NCBI RefSeq assembly: GCF_918698005.1
Contig: NZ_CAKKLJ010000007.1
Span: forward strand, 1-64,000
Source: Microbacterium sp. Bi121
GTDB lineage: Bacteria > Actinomycetota > Actinomycetes > Actinomycetales > Microbacteriaceae
Direction: 5' to 3'
DNA: 64,000 nt
This document shows positions 31,208-39,500 of the stretch, one piece after another. The notes under the pieces were generated by a model, which worked only from the letters and a program-made list of their open reading frames with translations, was not told where the DNA came from and did no database searches. The translations under genes and the position numbers were made by a program. Every line of letters starts with the position of its first letter. Positions within the stretch are counted from its first letter, which is position 1.

Positions 31208-31387
31208 ATGGACAAGATCATGTTCATCGGCGACGTAGCCGACCGCTTGCGTCGGACACCAGCGCAGCTACGCTGGATGGTACACATGGGCACCGCCCCG
31301 CAGTCGGCGATTATCGCCGGCCGCCGTTGCTGGCGCGAGTCGGACGTAGAGAAGTACATCGCGGACGCGTTTTCCAGTGCACAATGA
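31208..31387 (+). CDS. AlpA/excisionase-like helix-turn-helix protein
   Basis: A 59-residue basic protein with a MerR/AlpA-type winged helix (FIGDVADRLRRTPAQLRWMV and RRCWRESDVEKYI). Such proteins act as recombination directionality factors in actinobacterial integrative elements. The start is ATG 31208 because GGAGGTGA lies 7 bases upstream; a GTG nine bases earlier falls inside that site. Confidence 0.7.
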   Translation: MDKIMFIGDVADRLRRTPAQLRWMVHMGTAPQSAIIAGRRCWRESDVEKYIADAFSSAQ

Positions 31388-31703
31388 CGCGATCCGCTCG
31401 AGCCGAAGGTGCGGCCGACTCCGACAGCAGGTCGGCCGCAGCACAGCTCGTAAATTTTCTGAGGGTCGCGCCCGACCGTCGCGTCTTGCACCGCGGGGCC
31501 CCGCTGACTCGTCGGCCAGCTTGGCTTCTACGTCGAGATTGTTGAAGATCAGTTGCGCCGCCACGCACACCGAGCGACCGTTGGCCTCCTGCAGTGCACG
31601 GACAAGAATGACAGCGTCGTGAGGTACGCCCTTGCAGGTAGCGATTGCCCCAATGAAGCCGACTCGGTACGGATCTGCGGCCCGCAAACGATCCGAGGAT
31701 TAG
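31388..31703. other. Stretch without a convincing gene
   Basis: About 315 bases between the excisionase-like gene and the relaxase stop. Several short overlapping open frames exist on both strands. The most protein-like is on the minus strand near 31480-31670 (AIATCKGVPHDAVILVRALQ), but it runs over the excisionase gene and matches no family I know. It may be decayed sequence. Confidence 0.4.
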
Positions 31704-34445
31704 TCAACGAGACATTCCGGCTGTGCTTACGCCAGCAACTCCGAATCCTTGCGGCCTCATCGTTTCGTCTCGCGCAGCCCGCCGTAGCTCCGCTTCGACT
31801 GCGCGAAGCGAGTCGCTGATAGTGACCTCCGTGGTGCCTCGCAACATCGTCGCGGCGAGGGAGCTTTTAGCTGCGGCATCCGTCCTGGCGACTACCACCG
31901 CGTGATTCCAGTGACGCCCACGGGTGAGTCCGACGTAGAGGCCGGCAGCATCCACATCGGGGCCGACAATCGCTTTATCAACGGTTTCTCCCTGGACGCC
32001 GTGCACTGTCGAGGCGTATGCGAGCTGAACGTGCTCGAGCGCATAGTCGCGACTCACCCGACGTCGTTCGCCACTGTCGCTGGGTGAGAGGAGGTCAACA
32101 AAGTCGGGCTCGATCCGGCTGACGATCCACTGCGCTCGGTTGTCGACTCCGGTGCGCCGGTCATTGCGGCGGGTCTGCACGGCGTCGCCGACCAGGAGTC
32201 GCTGCTCCCCCATCCCCGCCGCAACGCGGGTGGGGTCGAGTTCGCCGCACTCGATGCGTCGACCCTGGATCAATGCGTTGACCGCATCCACCTCGCTGTT
32301 CGTTCCGCAAACTATCGCGACGCGTTGACCGCGGCCTTCGGCGTCGAGGTATCCGTCGATCATCGCTTCTCTTGCGGCCTCGACACTGTCGACTCGTTGC
32401 AGGTGTCGGCCCGCATAGAGTCTTTCGGCGAGCTCGAGGGCGTGCGCACCGTCGCGCGGGTTGCGGAGCTGCAAAGTGAGCGCGGCATAGTCCGCGTCGT
32501 GGAAGCGGTGCACCGTGTCCAGTTCAATGGATGCTGGTGCGTGACGGATCGCGGATGCCATCGCTCCGGCATGGCCGACCGGAAGCGCCTGGTGCGGGTC
32601 GCCGACCATCGCCACGCCGGCGCCGGCTTCGAGGGCGAGCTCGAGTAGGGCGTTCGCCGCTTGCAGGTCCAGGACGCCGGCCTCATCCACCACGATGCGG
32701 TCCCCCAGGCGCAAGGAGTATCTCTGTGAACCGTCGTAGTTCAACCCGGTGGCACTATCCACTTGACCGATCTCGAGGCGGCGCCACACCTGCGATCCCG
32801 TTGGGTCGGTCGACCATCGGTAACCGTAGTCGTACAGAAGCGCATGGACGCTGGACGCCTCGGCTCCTGTCTCACGCGACGCGACCGATGCCGCCTTGCG
32901 GGTAGGAGCGACAACGAGCATCCGCCGTCGTTGCGACGTCAACGCGTGCAGTGTCGCGCGCAACATCGTGGTCTTTCCTGCGCCCGCTGGTCCGATGACG
33001 GTCACCAAGCCGATCGAGCCAGCGATGGCGCACGCCGCCGCCATTTGGGACGCGTCAAGGCAGTCAGCAGCCTTGACCGATCCAGCTCTGCGCCGCAGCT
33101 CGTCCGGCAACAGCGATCGGCCGGAAGTAGCGATCGCGTCCAACGCTTCGCCAACACGGATTTTCAGCCGCATCGTCTCGCGCGCCATCAGTGACTTCAC
33201 ATGCTCGGGAACCGCCGGCTGTGACGACAGGCTCACAGTCAGGCGACGGGCGCGATCGGTGATGCGGCGCAGGACTGCATCGAGATCAGCACGATCCGCG
33301 ACCACGCCCGATCGCGACAGCACCCGTATCGCCCCTGCGCGGAGGTCATAGTGGCTGAACCGTCCGCTGGTTCCGGTGGATCGGAGATCGGCATCGACTA
33401 CCGCGGCGGCGGCAAGCATGTCGAGATCCAGATCGTCCACGCCGACGAGGTCGGCTGCTCGCGGCATCCGCGAGGTCAGGAGTGCGGCATCGATCGTGGC
33501 GAGTTCTTCGCGCACGGTCGCTTCCCAAGATTGCTCGTCGAGCAGGGAGGGCTTGTTAGGGCGCGCGACTGCCCACGCTCTGCGGTCAATCTGCTGCAGC
33601 ACTTCGACGCTCGGCCTGGTTCCGCTGTGCGCGGCCTCCCACTGCGCGATCAAACGGACTCGATTTGTCTCGATCTGCGCCGATCGCCGAGACATCGGCG
33701 CGACTGCGGTGGCGAGCTCCGCGATCTCCCCGTCCGCACCGATCGTGTAGCCGTGACGGGTGAGTGCGGTGATCCATCGCGGATCCGTGCGGGCGGCGAG
33801 CTCACCCTCGGCATTGATGACGGTGTGGAACTTCATCGCGACTCGTGAATCAACGTTGGTCCACTTCCCGTCGTCACCGCGCACTTTCACGTTCAACCAG
33901 AGGTGCCGATGCGCATGCGGGTCCAGCGCGCGGGATCGACGGTGTTGCAACTCGACGACCTCGAGCCGAGCGATGGACTCGCGGATGAGTCCGCCGTGGC
34001 CTCGACGCGCATTCAGCTCGCGTTGCCAAAGTGCTATGACGCGGTTGCGGATGCGGTCCTGAAGCGCCTCGAATTCTGCCGCCAAATCAGGATGCAGCAA
34101 TGCGGCGATGCTGTACGACTTGGGGTGATTCAGCGTTCCGTCCAGGAGCAGGTCTGCATCAGGTCGCATGAGGGACGTGCCGCGTTGCTCCCCCGTGACC
34201 GGATCATGGCCGGTGAGCCACACACGCAGTCCGCCTGCTGAGAGCTCGTCGGAACTGACCACTCCATCCTCGACGACGAAGCGCGCCACCGTCGAGCCGC
34301 CGGTACCGCTGTAGTTCTCGAGCACCTCGACCACGGCAGAGTGGGGCAAGTGGGCATCGCACCTTCCCTCAAGCGCGTAGGAGATCGCGTGGCGAACACC
34401 GCGCGAATCGCCACCTCGTTTCCAGCGCTCCAAGCCACCTCGCAC
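31704..34445 (-). CDS. MobF-type conjugative relaxase-helicase
   Basis: The 913-residue protein joins a TrwC-type relaxase to a RecD-like helicase. The relaxase three-histidine motif is at residues 177-181 (HAHRH in DPHAHRHLWLNV). The helicase has Walker A GPAGAGKT at 485-492, DEAG at 587-590, and later motifs GDPHQALPVG and ASTVHGVQGETV. It would nick oriT and unwind the transferred strand. The N-terminus is short and its GTG start is uncertain. No coupling protein or type IV secretion genes are seen, so the element may be mobilised by another plasmid or element. Confidence 0.85.
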   Translation of the reverse strand: MRGGLERWKRGGDSRGVRHAISYALEGRCDAHLPHSAVVEVLENYSGTGGSTVARFVVEDGVVSSDELSAGGLRVWLTGHDPVTGEQRGTSLMRPDADLLLDGTLNHPKSYSIAALLHPDLAAEFEALQDRIRNRVIALWQRELNARRGHGGLIRESIARLEVVELQHRRSRALDPHAHRHLWLNVKVRGDDGKWTNVDSRVAMKFHTVINAEGELAARTDPRWITALTRHGYTIGADGEIAELATAVAPMSRRSAQIETNRVRLIAQWEAAHSGTRPSVEVLQQIDRRAWAVARPNKPSLLDEQSWEATVREELATIDAALLTSRMPRAADLVGVDDLDLDMLAAAAVVDADLRSTGTSGRFSHYDLRAGAIRVLSRSGVVADRADLDAVLRRITDRARRLTVSLSSQPAVPEHVKSLMARETMRLKIRVGEALDAIATSGRSLLPDELRRRAGSVKAADCLDASQMAAACAIAGSIGLVTVIGPAGAGKTTMLRATLHALTSQRRRMLVVAPTRKAASVASRETGAEASSVHALLYDYGYRWSTDPTGSQVWRRLEIGQVDSATGLNYDGSQRYSLRLGDRIVVDEAGVLDLQAANALLELALEAGAGVAMVGDPHQALPVGHAGAMASAIRHAPASIELDTVHRFHDADYAALTLQLRNPRDGAHALELAERLYAGRHLQRVDSVEAAREAMIDGYLDAEGRGQRVAIVCGTNSEVDAVNALIQGRRIECGELDPTRVAAGMGEQRLLVGDAVQTRRNDRRTGVDNRAQWIVSRIEPDFVDLLSPSDSGERRRVSRDYALEHVQLAYASTVHGVQGETVDKAIVGPDVDAAGLYVGLTRGRHWNHAVVVARTDAAAKSSLAATMLRGTTEVTISDSLRAVEAELRRAARDETMRPQGFGVAGVSTAGMSR

Positions 34446-34576
34446 AGTACAAGATTACTCCATTTGCGAGTAACAAGTAACTAGCAATCACTATTGGTGC
34501 CTGCGTGCATTGCATTAGGTCGTACGCGTGATTGTCGGGCTTCTGATGACGGAATCGGTTCCGCTCTCGTGGTCAG
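34446..34576. promoter_or_regulatory. Upstream region of the relaxase with inverted repeat
   Basis: This AT-richer stretch carries TTACTC (34455-34460) and GAGTAA (34468-34473) as an inverted repeat around 7 bases, 10 bases upstream of the relaxase start. It could be an operator or part of oriT. Nothing else is recognised here. Confidence 0.35.
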
Positions 34577-34703
34577 CCGAATACGTACCACATGCGTTTC
34601 GGCGCGAATTGGTTTCGGCAGGGGGTTTCGGTGGATCGTTCTTCGGCGTGTCGCGCACTTTGCCTTCGCCGTCGACGAGATCACCGTAAACGATCGTTTT
34701 CGG
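34577..34703 (+). repeat. Composite dyad element, copy A
   Basis: The left part starts CCGAATACG at 34577 and has the outer right half-site TTTCGG at offset 36, as in the other copies. The right part is CCGTAAACGATCGTTTTCGG (34684-34703). Here the two parts are about 33 bases further apart than in copies B-F, roughly three extra helical turns, and extra TTTCGG half-sites lie between. It separates the relaxase from the cadmium module. Confidence 0.7.
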
Positions 34704-34751
34704 TGGTAGCCCGGGCACGACATCAACAGCGAAGTCGAGGATGATTGAGTC

Positions 34752-35063
34752 GTGGAGATTGAGCTGCTTTATATCGCCGGTTGCCCCAGCTGGGTTGAGG
34801 CTGGCCGTCGTGTTTCTGAGGCGCTACGAGAAACAGGCCACGACGAATCGGAGGTTCACTACCGACTCATCCGGACGGAGGAGGACGCGGGCGCAGTCTC
34901 GTTCGCGGGCTCCCCCACGATCACCCTGGATGGCAACGATCTCTTTCCGGGGTCGGGGCGAAGCAATGACCTCGCCTGCCGTATTTACAGCACCCCTGCT
35001 GGGCTGGCCGGGATGCCAACGGTTGAACAGATTCGAGAGGCGCTCTCCGCTCATGGCGACTGA
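34752..35063 (+). CDS. Thioredoxin-fold DF-family small protein, copy 1
   Basis: A 103-residue protein starting at GTG 34752. It has the thioredoxin-like pattern of the DF (seleno)protein family common in actinobacterial metal clusters: CPSW near the N-terminus and FAGSPTITLDGNDLFPG in the middle. The function is unknown, perhaps metal or thiol handling. A paralogue with about 70 percent identity lies at 60158-60469. Both copies are followed by the same small zinc-ribbon reading frame. Confidence 0.75.
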   Translation: MEIELLYIAGCPSWVEAGRRVSEALRETGHDESEVHYRLIRTEEDAGAVSFAGSPTITLDGNDLFPGSGRSNDLACRIYSTPAGLAGMPTVEQIREALSAHGD

Positions 35064-35205
35064 CGAGGACGTTGCGTGCACGTGCTGCGGGCGACATCTG
35101 CCACGCAAGAAGCTGCACGCACTCGGAGACGATCGCGCTTTCATCTGTCGACGATGCGGCTGGTGGGTGGCTCTGCGCCTACATCGCGACCGCCCGCCTG
35201 CCTAA
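35053..35205 (+). CDS. Small zinc-ribbon protein
   Basis: A 50-residue protein starting at ATG 35053, overlapping the end of the previous gene by 11 bases. Two cysteine pairs (CTCC near residue 9 and CRRC near 33) would bind one zinc. A decayed copy follows the second DF-family gene at 60459-60527, which supports this as a real gene. The role is unknown. Confidence 0.6.
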   Translation: MATDEDVACTCCGRHLPRKKLHALGDDRAFICRRCGWWVALRLHRDRPPA

Positions 35206-35291
35206 GCGTGAACTCACTCAACGGCTGCCCACGGCGATCGCGCCGATGTAGAGGGCGAGTTGATGGGTGTCCCACCACCGCACAACGGATC

Positions 35292-35825
35292 TCACTCGGT
35301 GCTCTCATCCCCGGCGCGGATCATGAAAACTGCTCCGGTGATCGCTGCGGCGAAGATTACGATGTCGGCGATGTTGCCGATGAACCAGTTTCCGTAGGCG
35401 AGGAAGTCCACGACGTGACCACGGGCGAATCCGGGGTCCCGGAAAAGGCGGTCGCCTGCGTGTGAGGCGGAAGCGCCGCCGAGCGCGCCGATGACGATCG
35501 CCCATCTCACGCGTTGCACTCGGAACGCGAACACGATCGCTGTGACCGTGGCGGCGACAGCGAGCAGCGCGAACACCCAGGTGAAGCCTTCCCCGAAGGA
35601 GAATGCCGCTCCGGGGTTATAGGCGAGCTGCAAACCCAGCAGGTCACCGATCAGCGGGATGCGCTCACGGTCGGTGAGGGTCGCTTCGGCCCACACCTTG
35701 GTTCCCTGATCGATCAGCACGACGACCACGGCGATCAAGAGCGCTCCACCAGTGAGCTGCCGCCGCCGGGTCGACGACAGCTTGCGCGCAGCGGGCGGAT
35801 GAGCCTCTGACTGGGAGGAGGTCAT
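35292..35825 (-). CDS. lspA: Lipoprotein signal peptidase II
   Basis: Cleaves the signal peptides of lipidated proteins in the membrane. The 177-residue protein has four hydrophobic segments. The two catalytic aspartates are in GDRLFR and NIADIVI, but the first motif (GGASASHAGDR) departs from the usual GGALGN.DR. It starts at ATG 35825, overlapping the cadD stop by four bases. A LspA is fused or linked to lead/cadmium resistance loci (PbrC), so it is probably part of the metal module and not the housekeeping copy. Confidence 0.88.
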   Translation of the reverse strand: MTSSQSEAHPPAARKLSSTRRRQLTGGALLIAVVVVLIDQGTKVWAEATLTDRERIPLIGDLLGLQLAYNPGAAFSFGEGFTWVFALLAVAATVTAIVFAFRVQRVRWAIVIGALGGASASHAGDRLFRDPGFARGHVVDFLAYGNWFIGNIADIVIFAAAITGAVFMIRAGDESTE

Positions 35826-36430
35826 GCGAGCACCTCGATCAGACGGACGATGACCCCAGATTCGATCAGGATGAACAGGCCCAGGCCGATGAACACGGCC
35901 GGTACGAGCCAGTGCTCGACGCGCTCCAGCCCCTCGGTAACAGCCTTGTTGGTGCCGATCAGCCGGCCGGCCGCGCACCAGACCGCGACGAGGATCAGGA
36001 ATACGACGATCATGATCGCGACGTCGCTGGGGGCGCTGGTGCGGAAGATCGGCGTGTAGAGGGAGATGTTGTCGGCCCCGTTGGCGATCGTGATCCCTGC
36101 GACGCCCCATAGTCCGACCGCGGTGATCTTGGAGTCGTCATCATCGTCATCGCTGTTACGGCGCAGGCCGCGAATGAGCGTCCAGATGCCGATGCCGAGC
36201 GGGATCAGACCCAGGAAACCGACCCATTCGTCCGGAACGATGGTGAGACCGAGAGCGGCGATCACGCTGATCACGACGAGGGTGATGAACCCGAGATACT
36301 GGCCCGCGACGATCTGCCACGGCCGGGGCTTCCCTCGACTGGAAGCCAGGAACAGCACGGTGAGCACGACAATGTCGTCGATGTTGGTTGCCGCGAACAG
36401 GCCGATCGCTGAACCGATAGTTGCGAGCAT
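35822..36430 (-). CDS. cadD: CadD-family cadmium transporter
   Basis: The 202-residue protein has six hydrophobic segments and the family start SAIGLFAATNIDDIVVLTVLF, with NIDD repeated later as NGADNISLY. CadD-family proteins export or sequester cadmium. The start overlaps the ATPase stop by one base and the stop overlaps lspA. Confidence 0.85.
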   Translation of the reverse strand: MLATIGSAIGLFAATNIDDIVVLTVLFLASSRGKPRPWQIVAGQYLGFITLVVISVIAALGLTIVPDEWVGFLGLIPLGIGIWTLIRGLRRNSDDDDDDSKITAVGLWGVAGITIANGADNISLYTPIFRTSAPSDVAIMIVVFLILVAVWCAAGRLIGTNKAVTEGLERVEHWLVPAVFIGLGLFILIESGVIVRLIEVLA

Positions 36431-38355
36431 CAGCTTTCCAGTCGTGGCGTGCGGGTGCGTGCGGCGCGCAGACCGTTGAGGATCACGATGACCTCCGCGA
36501 CCTCGTGGACCAGGACGACGGCCGCGAGCCCCAGGACGCCGAAGAGCGCGAGCGGGAGCAGTGCAGTGATGATCAGCAGCGACAGGATGATGTTCTGGTT
36601 GATGATCCGTCGACCGCGGCGGGCGTGATCGAACGCTCGCGGGATGAGGCGCAGATCATGGCCGGTGAAGGCCACGTCGGCGGATTCGATTGCCGCGTCG
36701 GAGCCGGTGGCGCCCATCGCGATACCGATGTCTGCGCCAGCGAGGGCCGGTGCGTCGTTGATTCCGTCGCCGATCATCGCGACCGGCCCCGCCTTTGACA
36801 GCTCGCCGATCGCGGTTGCCTTATCCTCGGGACGCAGTTCCGCGCGCACGTTGCTGATCCCGGCCTGCGCGGCCAGTGCACGAGCGGTGCGGGCGTTGTC
36901 TCCGGTGAGCATCGTCACGCCGACGCCTTGGTTGGTGAGCGTCCGGACTACCTCGGGGACTTCAGGGCGCAGTTCGTCGCGGACGCCGATCGCGGCGACG
37001 GGGGTTCCGTCGCGGTGGACGATCACGACGGTCATGCCCTGCTCCTCCAACTCCGCGACCTGCTTCCCGAGGTCGCCCGCGTCCAGCCAGCGAGGACTGC
37101 CGACGGTGATTCTCGATCCGCCGACAGTGCCGTCGATGCCGTGCCCGGCCTGCTCGGTCACATCTGCAGCTGCCGGTGTGCCCGGGGCCGCGGCGGTGAT
37201 CGCAGAGGCAAGGGGATGCGTGCTGTGCTGCTCCAGTGCGGCCGCCCAGGCCAGCGCCTGTGTCTCGGTCACGCCGTTCGCAGTGAGCACCGCGGTGACC
37301 GCAGGTTCGTTGCGGGTGAGGGTGCCGGTCTTGTCGACCGCGACGTGGCGGACCGTGCCGAAGCGCTCGAAGACGGCGCCGGACTTGATGATCACGCCGA
37401 ACTTGCTTGCTGCGCCGATCGCGGCGACGACCGTCAGCGGCACCGAGATCGCCAGCGCACACGGAGAAGCGGCGACCAGCACGACAAGCGCGCGGGTGAT
37501 CCACACCTCTGGATCGCCCAGCAGCGACCCGATGATCGCGACGAGCGCTGCGAGGATCAGAACGCCGGGTACGAGCGGGCGGGCGATCCTGTCCGCGAGA
37601 CGTGCACGCTCGCCCTTCTCGGTCTGCGCCTTCTCGACCAGCTCCACGATCGTGGTGAGCGAGTTGTCGGTGCCCGCAGCGGTCGTTTCGACCTCCAGCG
37701 CGCCGGCGCTGTTGATCGCACCGGCCGACACCGCATCGCCGGGCTCGACCTCGACGGGGATCGACTCCCCGGTGATCGCCGAGGTGTCCAGGCTGGAGCG
37801 GCCAGAACGGACGATCCCGTCGGTTGCGATCCGCTCGCCGGGACGGACCACCATGACCTGGCCGACCGTCAGCTCTCTCGCGGGCACCTGCGCAGAGACG
37901 CCGTTCTGCAGCACGGTCGCTGTCTCCGGCACGAGCTTCAGCAGCGCCCTCAGCCCGCCCCGGGCACGGTCCATCGCTTTGTCCTCGAGCGCCTCAGCAA
38001 TCGAGTACAAGAACGCCAGAGCCGCAGCCTCCTCCACGTAGCCGAGGATGACCGCGCCGATCGCGCTGATCGTCATCAGCAGCCCGATACCGAGCTTGCC
38101 CTTGAACAGTTTCCGGATCGCGCCGGGCGTGAACGTCGACGCACCGAGGAGCAGACCGGCCCAGAACAACACCAGCGCCGGGATCTCGAGGCCGGACCAT
38201 TCAAGGATCAGACCGGCCAGGAATGCGACACCGGAGAAGACCGGCACCATGATCCCACGGTCCCTCCACCAGGGCCGCACAACCTCTTCGGTCTCATCCT
38301 CCGCCGCAGTGGCAGGCTGGGCAGGCTCGTGCTCGCAGCCACACGCCGCGCTCAC
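36430..38355 (-). CDS. Heavy-metal P-type ATPase, P1B-4-like (SPC motif)
   Basis: A 641-residue metal exporter beginning at GTG 38355, which overlaps the cmtR stop as GTGA. It has CxC in the first 10 residues but no HMA domain. TGES is at 195-198, the transmembrane metal motif is SPC (297-299, not CPC), the phosphorylated aspartate is D341 in DKTGTLT, and HEVAEV is near residue 617. SPC is typical of P1B-4 pumps of cobalt, nickel or iron. The neighbours (cmtR, cadD, lspA) point instead to cadmium or lead, so the true substrate is open. Confidence 0.9.
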   Translation of the reverse strand: MSAACGCEHEPAQPATAAEDETEEVVRPWWRDRGIMVPVFSGVAFLAGLILEWSGLEIPALVLFWAGLLLGASTFTPGAIRKLFKGKLGIGLLMTISAIGAVILGYVEEAAALAFLYSIAEALEDKAMDRARGGLRALLKLVPETATVLQNGVSAQVPARELTVGQVMVVRPGERIATDGIVRSGRSSLDTSAITGESIPVEVEPGDAVSAGAINSAGALEVETTAAGTDNSLTTIVELVEKAQTEKGERARLADRIARPLVPGVLILAALVAIIGSLLGDPEVWITRALVVLVAASPCALAISVPLTVVAAIGAASKFGVIIKSGAVFERFGTVRHVAVDKTGTLTRNEPAVTAVLTANGVTETQALAWAAALEQHSTHPLASAITAAAPGTPAAADVTEQAGHGIDGTVGGSRITVGSPRWLDAGDLGKQVAELEEQGMTVVIVHRDGTPVAAIGVRDELRPEVPEVVRTLTNQGVGVTMLTGDNARTARALAAQAGISNVRAELRPEDKATAIGELSKAGPVAMIGDGINDAPALAGADIGIAMGATGSDAAIESADVAFTGHDLRLIPRAFDHARRGRRIINQNIILSLLIITALLPLALFGVLGLAAVVLVHEVAEVIVILNGLRAARTRTPRLES

Positions 38356-38711
38356 GCGTCCGCCCCCGTCCCACAGCAGCCAGCCACCGTGCACGCAGAG
38401 TCCACGCACGGCGCGTGCTCATCGACCGCCAGCGTCACGTCCACGAGCGCGACGAGCGCAGCCGTAAGATGCGGGTCGGCGATCTCGTAACGAGTCTGGC
38501 GACCCTCCGGCTCGGCAACGACAATCCCGCAGTCACGCAGGCAGGTGAGATGGTTCGACACGTTCGAACGCGTCAGCTCCAGCTCACGAGAGAGCACAGC
38601 CGGGTAGCTCGGTCCACCGAGCAGAGACATTAGGATTCGGGAACGCGTGGGATCGGCCATGGCCCGGCCGAGCCGGTTCATGACATCGAGGCGTGAGGAA
38701 ATAGTCAGCAC
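38352..38711 (-). CDS. cmtR: CmtR-type cadmium/lead-sensing repressor (ArsR/SmtB family)
   Basis: The 119-residue regulator matches M. tuberculosis CmtR along its length (LTRSNVSNHLTCLRDCG and RYEIADPHL). The three cysteine ligands C57, C61 and C102 fall at the same positions as in CmtR. Metal binding should release it from the operator at 38713-38729. Its GTG start lies about at the transcription start, so the message may be leaderless. It is the first gene of cmtR-ATPase-cadD-lspA, all with overlapping ends. Confidence 0.92.
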   Translation of the reverse strand: MLTISSRLDVMNRLGRAMADPTRSRILMSLLGGPSYPAVLSRELELTRSNVSNHLTCLRDCGIVVAEPEGRQTRYEIADPHLTAALVALVDVTLAVDEHAPCVDSACTVAGCCGTGADA

Positions 38712-38712
38712 A

Positions 38713-38729
38713 CACTGAACTATACAGTG
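38713..38729 (-). promoter_or_regulatory. cmtR operator and -10 box
   Basis: The inverted repeat CACTG - N7 - CAGTG encloses TATAGT on the minus strand (38719-38724). The start codon is about 8 bases downstream of that -10 box. A repressor bound here would block the whole cadmium module. Confidence 0.6.
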
Positions 38730-38808
38730 ATTGATGACCTATTGGAACGGCTTCACCCCAGGCGACATCTCTGGGGCCTGGGTGTAAGTACATCCGGCTC
38801 ACACCCCA

Positions 38809-38902
38809 CCGAATACGCCTACCGAAACCCGCTTGCGGCGCACGTTTCTGGCATTCGATCTGGTGTGCCTTCACTCACCGCGCCGCAAACGATCGTTTTC
38901 GG
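38809..38902 (+). repeat. Composite dyad element, copy B
   Basis: Left part from CCGAATACG at 38809 with CCGAAA at offset 13, TTGCGG at 24 and TTTCTGG at 36. The right palindrome CCGCAAACGATCGTTTTCGG spans 38883-38902, offset 74. It separates the cadmium module from the merR-sulP pair. The surrounding 240 bases contain no gene. Confidence 0.85.
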
Positions 38903-38954
38903 CAGACCGATCGACTATGGGCCGAGGCCTCCAACGCGGTGCATCCGTCTCTCT

Positions 38955-39338
38955 TTAGAGCTGACCGAGCAGTTGCACGAACTCGTCGGCCATGGCGAGC
39001 TGCTCCGTGAGTTTCTGGCGACGCTGGTCGGCGCCGTCGCGGATGTCATCGATCCGGGCGCGCAACGCCACGTCGCTCGGGTCGACGGTGAGGGCGTCGA
39101 CGACGTCGAGGAGTTCGCGCATCTCGTCGAGGGTGTATCCCAACGGTTTCATTCTGCGGATGATGAGGATGCGATCGACATCTTTCTCGGTGTAAAGCCG
39201 GAACCCGCCCTCCGTGCGCGCGGACGGCTGCACGAGCCCCACGTCGTCCCAGTGTCGAAGCGAGCGGAACGAGAGCGCCGTGCGCTCGGCCACTTCGCCG
39301 ATCCGCATCGTCTCGACGGTCCTGTGTTCGTCTTCCAC
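38955..39338 (-). CDS. MerR-family transcriptional regulator
   Basis: The protein has the N-terminal MerR winged helix (MRIGEVAERTALSFRSLRHWDDVGL) and a C-terminal coiled-coil helix. No cysteines are present, so it is not a metal-thiolate sensor. I chose GTG 39338, which has GGGGAAA 5 bases upstream, giving 127 residues; a GTG at 39359 would add seven. It is divergent from the SulP gene and probably controls it through the ACGTTACGT repeat at 39357-39365. Confidence 0.75.
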   Translation of the reverse strand: MEDEHRTVETMRIGEVAERTALSFRSLRHWDDVGLVQPSARTEGGFRLYTEKDVDRILIIRRMKPLGYTLDEMRELLDVVDALTVDPSDVALRARIDDIRDGADQRRQKLTEQLAMADEFVQLLGQL

Positions 39339-39500
39339 TGATTTCCCCACAACACTCACGTTACGTTAGAGTCTAGATCGGCGCGGCTCTCGCGCCCGCT
39401 CCCCTTATCTTTCCGTGTCGGCCTGACCGACGCCTGCGCACCGCTGCGCTCCCATTCGTTTCCCGCGCTCTCACGAGAGAGCCCAGCACCCGGAGGGCAC

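Noticed and set aside
31268..31687. Minus-strand frame of 139 codons between the excisionase and the relaxase
   Set aside because: Parts look protein-like, but it overlaps most of the excisionase-like gene, has no ribosome site and matches no family I know.
31682..31698. CCGCAAACGATCCGAGG, resembling half of the right palindrome of the dyad sites
   Set aside because: Only the left arm matches, and no left dyad is found 74 bases upstream; probably chance.
34752..35063. Possible selenoprotein, since the DF family includes selenocysteine members
   Set aside because: Both copies encode an ordinary Cys in CPSW, and no in-frame TGA or SECIS-like need is seen.
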